Assembly: GCA_002729525.1 (NCBI GenBank)
Contig: PBYI01000037.1
Location: forward strand, 1-64,000
Reading direction: 5' to 3'
DNA length: 64,000 nucleotides
Origin: Nocardioides sp.
GTDB lineage: Bacteria > Actinomycetota > Actinomycetes > Propionibacteriales > Nocardioidaceae
Within the stretch, counting starts at the first letter, position 1; each line of letters begins with the position of its first letter. A program made the translations under genes and the position numbers. Positions 27,508 through 34,436 of this stretch are shown piece by piece. A model generated the notes under the pieces. It worked only from the letters and a program-made list of their open reading frames with translations, did not search any database and was not told the DNA's origin.

Positions 27508-27534
27508 CGCAGAAACTTCTGCGTAGTCTACGCA
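27508..27534. promoter_or_regulatory. Two overlapping perfect palindromes, candidate regulator site
   Basis: CGCAGAA-AC-TTCTGCG (27508-27523) and TGCGTAGTCTACGCA (27520-27534) are perfect and share four bases. They lie between divergent kdd and kamA, 57 bases before the kamA start. An Lrp/AsnC regulator gene follows kamA two genes later. Lrp-type proteins bind such short palindromes in arrays, so this is a plausible target for control of both transcription units. Confidence 0.6.
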
Positions 27535-27590
27535 TCACCCCCGTGCGGTGCGCCACACCAGCGCCCCGCGCGTCGACCACGAGGAGCGGG

Positions 27591-29045
27591 ATGAGCATCG
27601 AGACCTCCATCGGCCTGGCGACCGGTCAGCCGTACCCCTACCAGCGCACCGAGCTCGTCGAGCCCGACCACCGCCGGTACCCGGGCTGGGCCGACGTCAC
27701 CGACGAGGAGTGGACCTCGGTGCAGTGGCAGCGCGCCCACTGCGTGAAGAACGTCGGCCAGCTGCGCGCCCTGCTGGGCGACCTCGTCGACGAGCGCTTC
27801 TTCGCCGACCTCGAGCGCGACCAGGCCGAGCGGGCGACCATGTCGATGCTCGTGCCGCCGCAGATGCTCAACACCATCGCGTCGCGCGACGTGCCCGCCG
27901 GCCCGGGCTCCCTGACCGAGGCCTGGTACGCCGACCCGGTGCGCCGCTACATGCTCCCGGTCTTCTCCGACCGGCGCACGGACTGGGCGTCACACCCGCA
28001 CGCCACCCGCGACTCGCTGCACGAGCACGACATGTGGGTCGCCGAGGGCCTCACGCACCGCTACCCCACGAAGGTGCTCGCCGAGCTCCTGCCGACCTGC
28101 CCGCAGTACTGCGGCCACTGCACGCGCATGGACCTGGTCGGCAACTCCACCCCGCAGGTCGCCAAGCTGAAGTTCGTCGGCAAGCCGGTCGACCGGCACG
28201 AGGCGATGCTCGACTACCTGCGCCGGACCCCGGCGGTCCGTGACGTCGTCGTCTCGGGTGGCGACGTCGCGAACATGCCGTGGCCCCGCCTCGAGGCGTT
28301 CCTGGGATCGCTGCTGGAGATCGAGAACATCCGCGACATCCGGCTGGCCACCAAGGCGCTCGTCGGGCTCCCCCAGCACTGGCTGGCCGACGACGTGCGC
28401 GCCGGCGTCGAGCGGGTCGCCTCCACGGCCCGGGCCCGGGGCGTCTCGCTCGCGGTCCACACCCACGCCAACCACGCGAGCTCGGTGACCCCGCTGGTGG
28501 CGGCCGCCTCGCGCGCGCTGCTCGAGGCCGGCGTACGGGACGTGCGCAACCAGGGTGTGCTCCTCGACGGCGTCAACGCCGACCCGCACGCGCTGCTCGA
28601 CCTCTGCTTCGCGCTGCTCGACGGCGCCTCGATCACGCCGTACTACTTCTACATGTGCGACATGATCCCGTTCAGCGAGCACTGGCGGGTGTCCGTCGCG
28701 GACGCGCAGCGCCTGCAGACCGCGATCATGGGCTACCTCCCCGGGTTCGCGACGCCGCGGATCGTCTGCGACGTGCCGTTCGTGGGCAAGCGGTGGGTGC
28801 ACCAGCTGCACTCCTACGACACCGATCGGGGCATCTCGTACTGGACGAAGAACTACCGGACCTCCATCGAGTCCGGTGACTCCGAGGCCGTCTCGCGGAC
28901 CTACGAGTACTACGACCCGATCCACACGCTCCCGGAGTCGGGGCGAGCCTGGTGGGCCGAGCACGGCGACCTCGACACCGCGGCCCTGAAGGCCGCCGAG
29001 GCGGCCGCGGCCTCCCGGCGTACGGCGCGGGCGCAGCTCGGCTGA
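27591..29045 (+). CDS. kamA: KamA-family radical SAM lysine 2,3-aminomutase
   Basis: From ATG 27591 the protein has 484 residues, longer than the clostridial enzyme (about 416). The radical SAM cluster is CPQYCGHC with Cys170, Cys174 and Cys177, followed by TRMDLVGNSTP. Other conserved parts are VVVSGGDVANMPW, THANHASSVTPLV and ASITPYYFYMCDMIPFSEHW (PLP/substrate region). It converts L-lysine to beta-lysine. The loop after the cluster differs from the common CTRRRFAG form, so a related substrate is possible, but the neighbouring kamDE, kdd and kal support lysine. It is transcribed divergently from those genes. Confidence 0.88.
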   Translation: MSIETSIGLATGQPYPYQRTELVEPDHRRYPGWADVTDEEWTSVQWQRAHCVKNVGQLRALLGDLVDERFFADLERDQAERATMSMLVPPQMLNTIASRDVPAGPGSLTEAWYADPVRRYMLPVFSDRRTDWASHPHATRDSLHEHDMWVAEGLTHRYPTKVLAELLPTCPQYCGHCTRMDLVGNSTPQVAKLKFVGKPVDRHEAMLDYLRRTPAVRDVVVSGGDVANMPWPRLEAFLGSLLEIENIRDIRLATKALVGLPQHWLADDVRAGVERVASTARARGVSLAVHTHANHASSVTPLVAAASRALLEAGVRDVRNQGVLLDGVNADPHALLDLCFALLDGASITPYYFYMCDMIPFSEHWRVSVADAQRLQTAIMGYLPGFATPRIVCDVPFVGKRWVHQLHSYDTDRGISYWTKNYRTSIESGDSEAVSRTYEYYDPIHTLPESGRAWWAEHGDLDTAALKAAEAAAASRRTARAQLG

Positions 29046-29097
29046 CCCCACCTCCCCCTCAGGGTCCGGGGTCGGTGGACCCGTCTCGGAGCACCAC

Positions 29098-29829
29098 ATG
29101 CGCACCAGAATCGTCACCGTGCTGCTGGGCGCGGCACTCGCGTTCCTGCTCGTCACCCATCCCGTGGTCGCGGAGGCCGCGCGGAAGATCACCGGCAGGG
29201 ACATCAAGAACAACAGCGTCACGTCGGCCGACATCCGCAACGGCTCGCTCACGGGCAAGGACGTGAAGAACCAGGGCCTGACCGGGGGCGACATCAAGAT
29301 CGGCACCCTGATCAGCGCCGACGTCAAGGACAACAACCTGCGAGGGAAGGATGTCCGTGACGACACGCTGACCGGCGCCGACGTGGACGAGTCGACCCTG
29401 GGGAGGGTGCCGAGCGCCGCGACGGCCGACGCGCTGAGCGTGCTGCCCTCGGGAGAGTCGCAGTCGGGGATGTACTCGATGGCCGGCGGGGAGACCGATG
29501 GCGGGTACATCGGTGACGGCATCACGTTCCCCCGCCCCCTGGCGGAGCCGATTGAGGATCTGAACATCATCGACGCGGTCGCGCACCCCGACCCGGCCAA
29601 CTGCCCGGGGGCGGGACAGGCGGCCCCGGGCTACCTGTGCCTCTACAGCAACTTCCACGACGACATCTTCGACATCTACGGGTACTCGGATGGGGTGTGG
29701 AACGCGCCCCACGCGGCCGCGTACGACCACCTGGGCGTCTCGGTCGGCTTGACGCTCTACGCGCAGGTCCCGAGCGGGACCGACCGACGGCCCTACGCGG
29801 ACGGGGTGTGGACGGTGACCGCACCCTGA
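29098..29829 (+). CDS. Secreted protein with ten-residue DIKNNS-type repeats
   Basis: The 243-residue protein starts with a signal peptide (RIVTVLLGAALAFLLVTHPV, cleavage near AEA). Residues about 31-105 form six to seven repeats of about ten residues: DIKNNSVTSA, DIRNGSLTGK, DVKNQGLTGG, DIKIGTLISA, DVKDNNLRGK, DVRDDTLTGA. The spacing resembles pentapeptide-repeat solenoids. The C-terminal domain of about 130 residues has two Cys (CPGAG, YLCLYS) that may form a disulfide and was not recognised. It is probably a surface or extracellular protein. It ends in a strong shared terminator. Confidence 0.75.
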   Translation: MRTRIVTVLLGAALAFLLVTHPVVAEAARKITGRDIKNNSVTSADIRNGSLTGKDVKNQGLTGGDIKIGTLISADVKDNNLRGKDVRDDTLTGADVDESTLGRVPSAATADALSVLPSGESQSGMYSMAGGETDGGYIGDGITFPRPLAEPIEDLNIIDAVAHPDPANCPGAGQAAPGYLCLYSNFHDDIFDIYGYSDGVWNAPHAAAYDHLGVSVGLTLYAQVPSGTDRRPYADGVWTVTAP

Positions 29830-29849
29830 GGCACGCGCCTCCCCTCGAG

Positions 29850-29878
29850 CCGGCCCGTCACCTCAGGTGACGGGCCGG
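29850..29878. terminator. Bidirectional terminator overlapping the lrp 3' end
   Basis: CCGGCCCGTCACC and GGTGACGGGCCGG form a perfect 13-bp stem. The three-base loop (29863-29865) is exactly the stop codon of the Lrp gene on the minus strand, so one arm encodes its last four residues. TTCTC follows on the plus strand. Confidence 0.8.
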
Positions 29879-30312
29879 TTCTCGTACGGCGTGGAGAGGA
29901 CGATCGTGGTGCGGGTCGAGACGTTCGCCGCGAGCCGCACCTTGGCCAGCAGCTCCTCGAGGTCGCCGGGCGTGGTCGTGCGGACCTTGAGCACGTAGGT
30001 GTCCTCACCCGCCACGGACCAGCAGGACTCGATCTCCTTCAGGTGCGACAACCGCGCCGGGGAGTCGTCGGGCTGCGAGGGGTCGATCGGGCGGATCGCG
30101 ATGAAGGCGGTCAGCGGGAGCCCGATGAGCGCGTGGTCGACCGTCGCGCCGTACCCCTGGATCAGCCCACGCTGCTCCAGGCGCTTGACCCGCTGGTGCA
30201 CCGCCGAGGTCGACAGGCCCGTCTGCTTGCCGAGGTCGGTGTAGGACATACGGCCGTCGTGGGCGAGGAGCTCCAGGATGCGGCGGTCGGTGGCCTCGAT
30301 GTCGGTGGTCAC
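29863..30312 (-). CDS. Lrp/AsnC family transcriptional regulator
   Basis: The 149-residue protein has an N-terminal winged HTH (ATDRRILELLAHDGRMSY, then GLSTSAVHQRVKRLEQRGL) and a C-terminal RAM ligand-binding domain (LPLTAFIAIRP; GEDTYVLKVRTTTPGDLEEL). Family members sense amino acids or their derivatives as dimers/octamers. Its place beside kamA makes lysine or a lysine metabolite a likely ligand, and the palindromes at 27476-27534 likely targets. GTG start at 30310-30312. The stop codon lies in a terminator loop. Confidence 0.92.
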   Translation of the reverse strand: MTTDIEATDRRILELLAHDGRMSYTDLGKQTGLSTSAVHQRVKRLEQRGLIQGYGATVDHALIGLPLTAFIAIRPIDPSQPDDSPARLSHLKEIESCWSVAGEDTYVLKVRTTTPGDLEELLAKVRLAANVSTRTTIVLSTPYENRPVT

Positions 30313-30368
30313 CCTCGACAGCGTAGAGCCTGGCAGCGGGCGTGCCCTGCGTCTTCTAGGGTGCGGAC

Positions 30369-30434
30369 GTGCCCGACGCCACGACGCCCCCGCAGACCGA
30401 CCGCCTGATGCTGCTCGACTCGGCCTCCCCGTAG
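30369..30434 (+). pseudogene. Orphan 5' end of the 5'-3' exonuclease gene
   Basis: GTG 30369 has a good ribosome site (AGGG, 7-9 bases upstream) and opens 21 codons ending TDRLMLLDSASP then TAG. This aligns with the start of the intact exonuclease 2.3 kb away (QRLLLLDTAS, then MYFRAFFGVP). The fragment stops exactly where homology should continue, at the island edge. Its codons are host-like (CTG, CTC, CGC). It is best read as the original start of the exonuclease gene, cut off by the insertion. Confidence 0.7.
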
Positions 30435-30486
30435 ACGTCTAATAGACGCATGACACCGAAACGGACCAGCGGCGACCGCCCGGCTG

Positions 30487-31632
30487 CTAAACGATGCGGA
30501 GGTCTCCCCGGAGATAACGCAGGAGGATTAGCGCCTTCTCCTGCGTGTAGGAGCCCGTGGTGGTCTCACGCAGGGGCGCGACGTAGTCCAACGCTTCCCT
30601 CTGATCAGAGGTGAGGGCTTCCTCCTCCTTGCCCCGGAGGGAACCCAACTCATCGAGAAACATCTCGAAACGTGACCTGTCAGGCATAGGGTCACCCAAG
30701 CGGAGGAGTTCTTCGATTACCAAAAAGTAGATCAAGAACGTCGATTGCTGGCGGAGCAACGGATCATCGGGATGGAAAATGGTGTTCATCGCATCCAGAG
30801 TGGGCCCCACTTCATTGACGAGGTCGGCCAGACGCCCGGCGTACTCGGCCCGCTCCTCATGGGACAAGGCTTCGCCAAGTGGCGGCCGGAAAGACGATGC
30901 GAAATCATCAATCAACGTTCGCTTCATGTCGGGCACATCGTGGACATGGCCACCGCGTGACTTCATAAAGAGCAAGCGCAACAAGAGGTCTTCGTATTTC
31001 TTTCGGACATTGCGGAACCCAGCACACCGGAAAAGGTCGTCTTCGCGAACCAGCGGATTAATGAAACCACGCAAGACCTCGCCTCGCGTCCGCTTCTCTG
31101 CCGGATTCAAAGGAACGCCCTCATTCAGGCGAAAGAACAACTCCTCGATCAACTCTTGATCGTCAGTCTCGACTACGGTCACCGGGATCTCGTAGTCCAT
31201 GAACCGATAGGCAAGCGAGATAGACCTGTCTCGAAGTTCTCGTAGCCTCAATCCGCCAAAGCGAGTCACGCTAGGTCCAGGTCCATCAAAGAGAGGCGCC
31301 TGGGAGTCTTCCACATCTTCGAGGAGTCTGAAGTCAGGTGCGAGTGGCAGGCGGTTCGCGTAGAAATCCTCTAACGCCTCAATCCTTTGCCTACCGTCAA
31401 TGACCGCATAGGTCGCAGCCTTTCCGTCGCGAAACTCGGGTGGCCGCAGGCGGTGCAGGTATATCGCAGGCACGTCGAAGCCGTTGAGGACGCTGTCGAT
31501 GAAGAGTTGCTGCCGGTTTCGCGTCCAGATCCCGCCCTCTCGCTGATACTCTGGCTGGAGAACAAGATTCTCCTGCCAACTTAAGAGTTCCCCGACCTTG
31601 AAGGTCTGCCGTCCGACTTCTATGCGGCTCAC
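30487..31632 (-). CDS. DUF262 domain protein (ParB/GmrS-like nuclease fold)
   Basis: The 381-residue protein carries the DUF262 signature: LQPEYQREGGIWTRNRQQLF, then VIDGRQRIEALEDFY (the DGQQR-type motif), VVETDDQELIEELFFRLNEG and LNPAEKR. These match the N-terminal NTPase/ParB-like module of GmrSD-type restriction proteins. The C-terminal DUF1524 HNH nuclease is absent; the last 150 residues are helical and unassigned. Its GTG start overlaps the FRG gene stop by four bases. It contains a TTA codon at Leu17 and AT-rich codons unlike the neighbours. A role in phage or plasmid defence is an inference. Confidence 0.85.
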   Translation of the reverse strand: MSRIEVGRQTFKVGELLSWQENLVLQPEYQREGGIWTRNRQQLFIDSVLNGFDVPAIYLHRLRPPEFRDGKAATYAVIDGRQRIEALEDFYANRLPLAPDFRLLEDVEDSQAPLFDGPGPSVTRFGGLRLRELRDRSISLAYRFMDYEIPVTVVETDDQELIEELFFRLNEGVPLNPAEKRTRGEVLRGFINPLVREDDLFRCAGFRNVRKKYEDLLLRLLFMKSRGGHVHDVPDMKRTLIDDFASSFRPPLGEALSHEERAEYAGRLADLVNEVGPTLDAMNTIFHPDDPLLRQQSTFLIYFLVIEELLRLGDPMPDRSRFEMFLDELGSLRGKEEEALTSDQREALDYVAPLRETTTGSYTQEKALILLRYLRGDLRIV

Positions 31633-32417
31633 GAGAACATCTCCTTCACTCGACGCCCAAGCCTGTGCAGGTCGGGGTAGACGACCCGCTCTTCGATGCC
31701 AAGTGAACTCAACTCCTCGAGAATCTGGAGTTTCGCTTCGCCGTCGACTTGAATGCGCATGAGGAACCTTTCGGCCTGCGCCAGGTCCTCTATCGCGATC
31801 TCATCCCCGGTGACCGTGAACGTGCCCCATTGACTGATGATGCGGGGAAAGTTCCGAGATGCGATGACTGCTACGTGTCGGAGGGTCTCCCCGCGCGGCA
31901 GAGGCGTGAACGGGCTGTATTTGTCGAGGCCGGCATCCACGCTCAGGAAGGGCAGGTCTTCTTTATGCTGTGCGGCCCAAGTCCCCGCCTCAGCATTGAG
32001 GCGCTCAGGCATCAAGACCCAGACGTCCCCGTCCGGTTCTGGCGTTCCGTCGAGTCGTCGTTCCTCGCCTTCGCAAGCGAAGTACAGTCCGATCAGCGCA
32101 TTCTCCGACCAGTCGAGAAGGCGCGTAGGAACCCCGTGGTGTTGCGCTAGGAGCAACCAGTCCCACTCGCTGGTGGGTGCCTCACTCAGTCGCGGACGCG
32201 CATCCTGCATGAATCTCTTGAGCATCGGGACTTCGTTCGCGGCGAACTTGGCCTCTCTGAGCGCGCTGGCTTGCAAGCGATATCGAGCGTTCCGATGCCC
32301 CCGGAACCAGAGCGGTCGATCGAACCCGGCGGCCCCTAGGTCGCGAAGCGCCTGCACGTACGAACCAACGTCCCCCACCCGTGCTCTCGGCTCCACCTGC
32401 AACGTCCTCCCGGTCAC
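31629..32417 (-). CDS. FRG domain-containing protein
   Basis: The 262-residue protein shows the FRG domain motifs: PLWFRGHRNARYRLQASALR (containing the name-giving FRG), LLAQHHGVPTRLLDWSENAL and IGLYFAC. FRG proteins are of unknown biochemical function and are frequent in defence islands and beside restriction genes. It is the first gene of a two-gene unit with the DUF262 gene (GTGA overlap), so the two products probably act together. The GTG start has no clear ribosome site. Base composition is lower in GC than the flanks. Confidence 0.88.
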   Translation of the reverse strand: MTGRTLQVEPRARVGDVGSYVQALRDLGAAGFDRPLWFRGHRNARYRLQASALREAKFAANEVPMLKRFMQDARPRLSEAPTSEWDWLLLAQHHGVPTRLLDWSENALIGLYFACEGEERRLDGTPEPDGDVWVLMPERLNAEAGTWAAQHKEDLPFLSVDAGLDKYSPFTPLPRGETLRHVAVIASRNFPRIISQWGTFTVTGDEIAIEDLAQAERFLMRIQVDGEAKLQILEELSSLGIEERVVYPDLHRLGRRVKEMFS

Positions 32418-32675
32418 GGTCTTTGCGTCTGAGCATCCTCACATGCCCACCGCGCCTCACAAGCGGAAACCTTTGGTGAGTCCGGCACGCGCGGTTGATC
32501 TGCCCGGGGCAGACGCGCCCGCTGCCTGCGCCGTGAGGCCTGGACTGGCTGGCGTCGTGGTGCGGCGCGCGGCGAGCGGCGGTTCCGGGAGGCTTTCGGG
32601 ACCGGCCACAGGACCCGTCTCTCCGCGACCGGGCGAGGTGGGCCTCCTCGTGGATTCGGGCGCTACTGTCCGACC

Positions 32676-33608
32676 ATGGCTGAGCGCGAGCAAAGGCTCC
32701 TTCTACTGGACACCGCCTCGATGTACTTCCGCGCCTTCTTCGGCGTCCCGGAGTACCTCTCCCCCGACGGCACCAACGTCAACGCCGTCCGCGGGATGCT
32801 CGACTACCTCAGCCGGCTCGTCGACGAGTACCGCCCGACCCACCTGGTCTGCTGCTGGGACGACGACTGGCGACCGCAGTGGCGCGTCGACCTGCTGCCG
32901 TCGTACAAGGCCCACCGGGTGGTGGAGGAGACCGGGTCGGTCGACGTCGAGGAGGTACCCGACCCGCTCGCCGTGCAGGTACCGGTGCTGCGCGAGGTGC
33001 TCGGGGCGCTCGGGATCGCCGTCGTGGGTGCGCCGGAGGCGGAGGCCGACGACGTGATCGGCACGCTCGCCACGGACGCCGGCATGCCGGTCGACGTGGT
33101 GACCGGCGACCGCGACCTGTTCCAGCTCGTCGACGACGAGGCCGGCGTGCGGGTGCTCTACATCGCCAAGGGCGTCGGGCGGCACGAGCGCGTCGACGAC
33201 GCGTGGGTCCAGGGCAAGTACGGCGTGCGCGCCGACCAGTACGCCGACTTCGCCACGCTGCGCGGCGACGCCTCCGACGGTCTCCCCGGGGTGGCCGGCG
33301 TGGGCGAGAAGACCGCCGCCACCCTGCTCGGGCGGCACGGCGACATCGCCGGCATCGTCGAGGCCGCCCAGGACCCGTCGTCCGGGATGGGCCCTGGCCC
33401 GCGCGGCAAGATCAAGGTCTCGCTCGACTACCTGGCGGTCGCGCCCCAGGTCGTCGCCGTACGTCGTGACCTCGCGGTGGACGCCAACGGCTCCGCGTTG
33501 CCGAGCGAGCCGGCCGACGCCGAGCGCTTCGCCGCGCTGGTGGAGCAGTGGGGCCTGGAGCGGCCGGCCGAGCGGCTCCTCGGGGTGCTGGCCGGCGGCG
33601 CGTCCTGA
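32676..33608 (+). CDS. 5'-3' exonuclease (FEN/PolA N-terminal domain type)
   Basis: The 310-residue protein is a stand-alone 5' nuclease: LLLLDTASMYFRAFFG, CCWDDDWRPQWR, SYKAHR, then AEADDVIGTLA and VVTGDRDLFQLV with the metal-binding acidic residues. A helix-hairpin-helix follows (GDASDGLPGVAGVGEKTAATL). It trims flaps or primers in DNA repair. Codons 1-13 are unlike the rest (AAA-GG, CTT, CTA), and codons 9-15 duplicate the orphan start at 30369. The 5' end therefore seems supplied by the inserted island. The catalytic core looks intact. Confidence 0.93.
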   Translation: MAEREQRLLLLDTASMYFRAFFGVPEYLSPDGTNVNAVRGMLDYLSRLVDEYRPTHLVCCWDDDWRPQWRVDLLPSYKAHRVVEETGSVDVEEVPDPLAVQVPVLREVLGALGIAVVGAPEAEADDVIGTLATDAGMPVDVVTGDRDLFQLVDDEAGVRVLYIAKGVGRHERVDDAWVQGKYGVRADQYADFATLRGDASDGLPGVAGVGEKTAATLLGRHGDIAGIVEAAQDPSSGMGPGPRGKIKVSLDYLAVAPQVVAVRRDLAVDANGSALPSEPADAERFAALVEQWGLERPAERLLGVLAGGAS

Positions 33609-33682
33609 CCCGCTGACCCGCTGACCCGCGTGGGCCCCGCTCCCCCGCGCGGGTGGTGTGGCGCCGTCCTAGCGTGGAGGCC

Positions 33683-34336
33683 ATGAGCACAGTCGCAGTC
33701 GTCGGGGGCCACGGACAGGTGGCCCAGCACCTCCTCACCGGTCTTGCCGGAGCCGGGCACGTGCCCGTTGCGCTGGTGCGGCGCGAGGAGTACCGCGCCG
33801 AACTGGAGGCCAAGGGTGCCGAGGTGCGCATCCTCGACATCGAGAACCACGACGCCGGCGACTTCGCCGCGGCCTTCGAGGGCTGCGACGCCGTGGTCTT
33901 CGCAGCGGGCGGTGGCGCGGACGGCGACGTCGAGCGCAAGCGCACCGTCGACCTCGAGGGTTCGCTGAAGTCGATCGAGGGCGCCACGAAGGCCGGCATC
34001 CGCCGCTTCGTGCAGGTCTCCGCGATCGGCGTCGACGCCCCGCTGCCCCACGACACCTCCGACGTGTGGCGCGCCTACGTGGAGGCCAAGCGCGACGCCG
34101 ACGCGGCCCTGCGCGACTCCGGCCTCGACTGGACGATCATCCGGCCGGGCCGCCTGACCGACGACGCCGCGGTCGGGACCGTCGCGCTGGCACCCGAGCT
34201 GGACCGGGGCGACATCACCCGGGCCGACGTGGCCGCGGTCGTCGCCGCCTGCCTCGACACCCCGTCGACCATCGGCAAGCAGGCCACGCTGGTCGAGGGC
34301 ACCACGCCGGTCGCGCAGGCCGTCGCGGCGCTCTGA
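33683..34336 (+). CDS. NAD(P)-binding (atypical SDR) family protein
   Basis: The 217-residue protein begins VAVVGGHGQVAQHLLTGLA, the glycine-rich loop of atypical short-chain dehydrogenases of the NmrA/YwnB type. Further matches are VVFAAGGGADGD, FVQVSAIGVDAP and SGLDWTIIRPGRLTDD. Members bind NAD(P) and act as reductases or redox sensors. The ATG at 33683 with GTGGAGG just upstream was preferred to a longer reading from 33653. It ends in an elaborate bidirectional terminator. Confidence 0.9.
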   Translation: MSTVAVVGGHGQVAQHLLTGLAGAGHVPVALVRREEYRAELEAKGAEVRILDIENHDAGDFAAAFEGCDAVVFAAGGGADGDVERKRTVDLEGSLKSIEGATKAGIRRFVQVSAIGVDAPLPHDTSDVWRAYVEAKRDADAALRDSGLDWTIIRPGRLTDDAAVGTVALAPELDRGDITRADVAAVVAACLDTPSTIGKQATLVEGTTPVAQAVAAL

Positions 34337-34356
34337 GACGCCGGCTTCCCTCGGGG

Positions 34357-34423
34357 AACTGTCGCTGGTCGTACGGAACTTCGTACGACCAGCGCCAGTT
34401 TCACCGGCCGGCCGGTGAAACTG
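34357..34423. terminator. Overlapping, mutually exclusive hairpins between convergent genes
   Basis: Hairpin 1: CGCTGGTCGTACG (34363-34375) pairs perfectly with 34382-34394, extended by AACTG/CAGTT beyond one mismatch. Hairpin 2: 34396-34423 is a perfect 28-base palindrome centred on GGCCGGCC. Both use CAGTT (34396-34400), so only one full form can exist at a time. They end the SDR gene (plus) and helY (minus). Confidence 0.8.
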
Positions 34424-34436
34424 CCGGCCGCACCAG

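Larger units (their letters stand above)
30429..32702. mobile_element. Small genomic island with FRG and DUF262 genes
   Basis: The left edge is the orphan exonuclease start (to about 30428) and the right edge the first codons of the intact exonuclease (about 32703). At the two edges CTGCTCGACTCGGCCTCC (30411-30428) and CTACTGGACACCGCCTCG (32703-32720) match at 13 of 18 positions, as in an att-like pair. The interior is visibly less GC-rich and uses codons rare in the neighbours (TTA, AAT, CTT, GTT, CTA). A 7-bp inverted repeat (AGACGCA at 30444, TGCGTCT at 32424) lies near the ends. No integrase or transposase is present. Confidence 0.6.

Noticed and set aside
27460..27590. Possible cobalamin riboswitch before the B12-dependent aminomutase genes
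   Set aside because: The region is short and filled by palindromes; no B12-box-like sequence or multi-stem layout was seen.
30429..32702. Integrase, transposase or long terminal repeats for the FRG/DUF262 island
   Set aside because: Only two ORFs fit and neither is a recombinase. The inverted 7-mers near the ends are too short to define element termini.
33605..33628. Triple CTGACCCG repeat after the exonuclease gene
   Set aside because: Only three 8-bp units at a stop codon; too short to assign any meaning.
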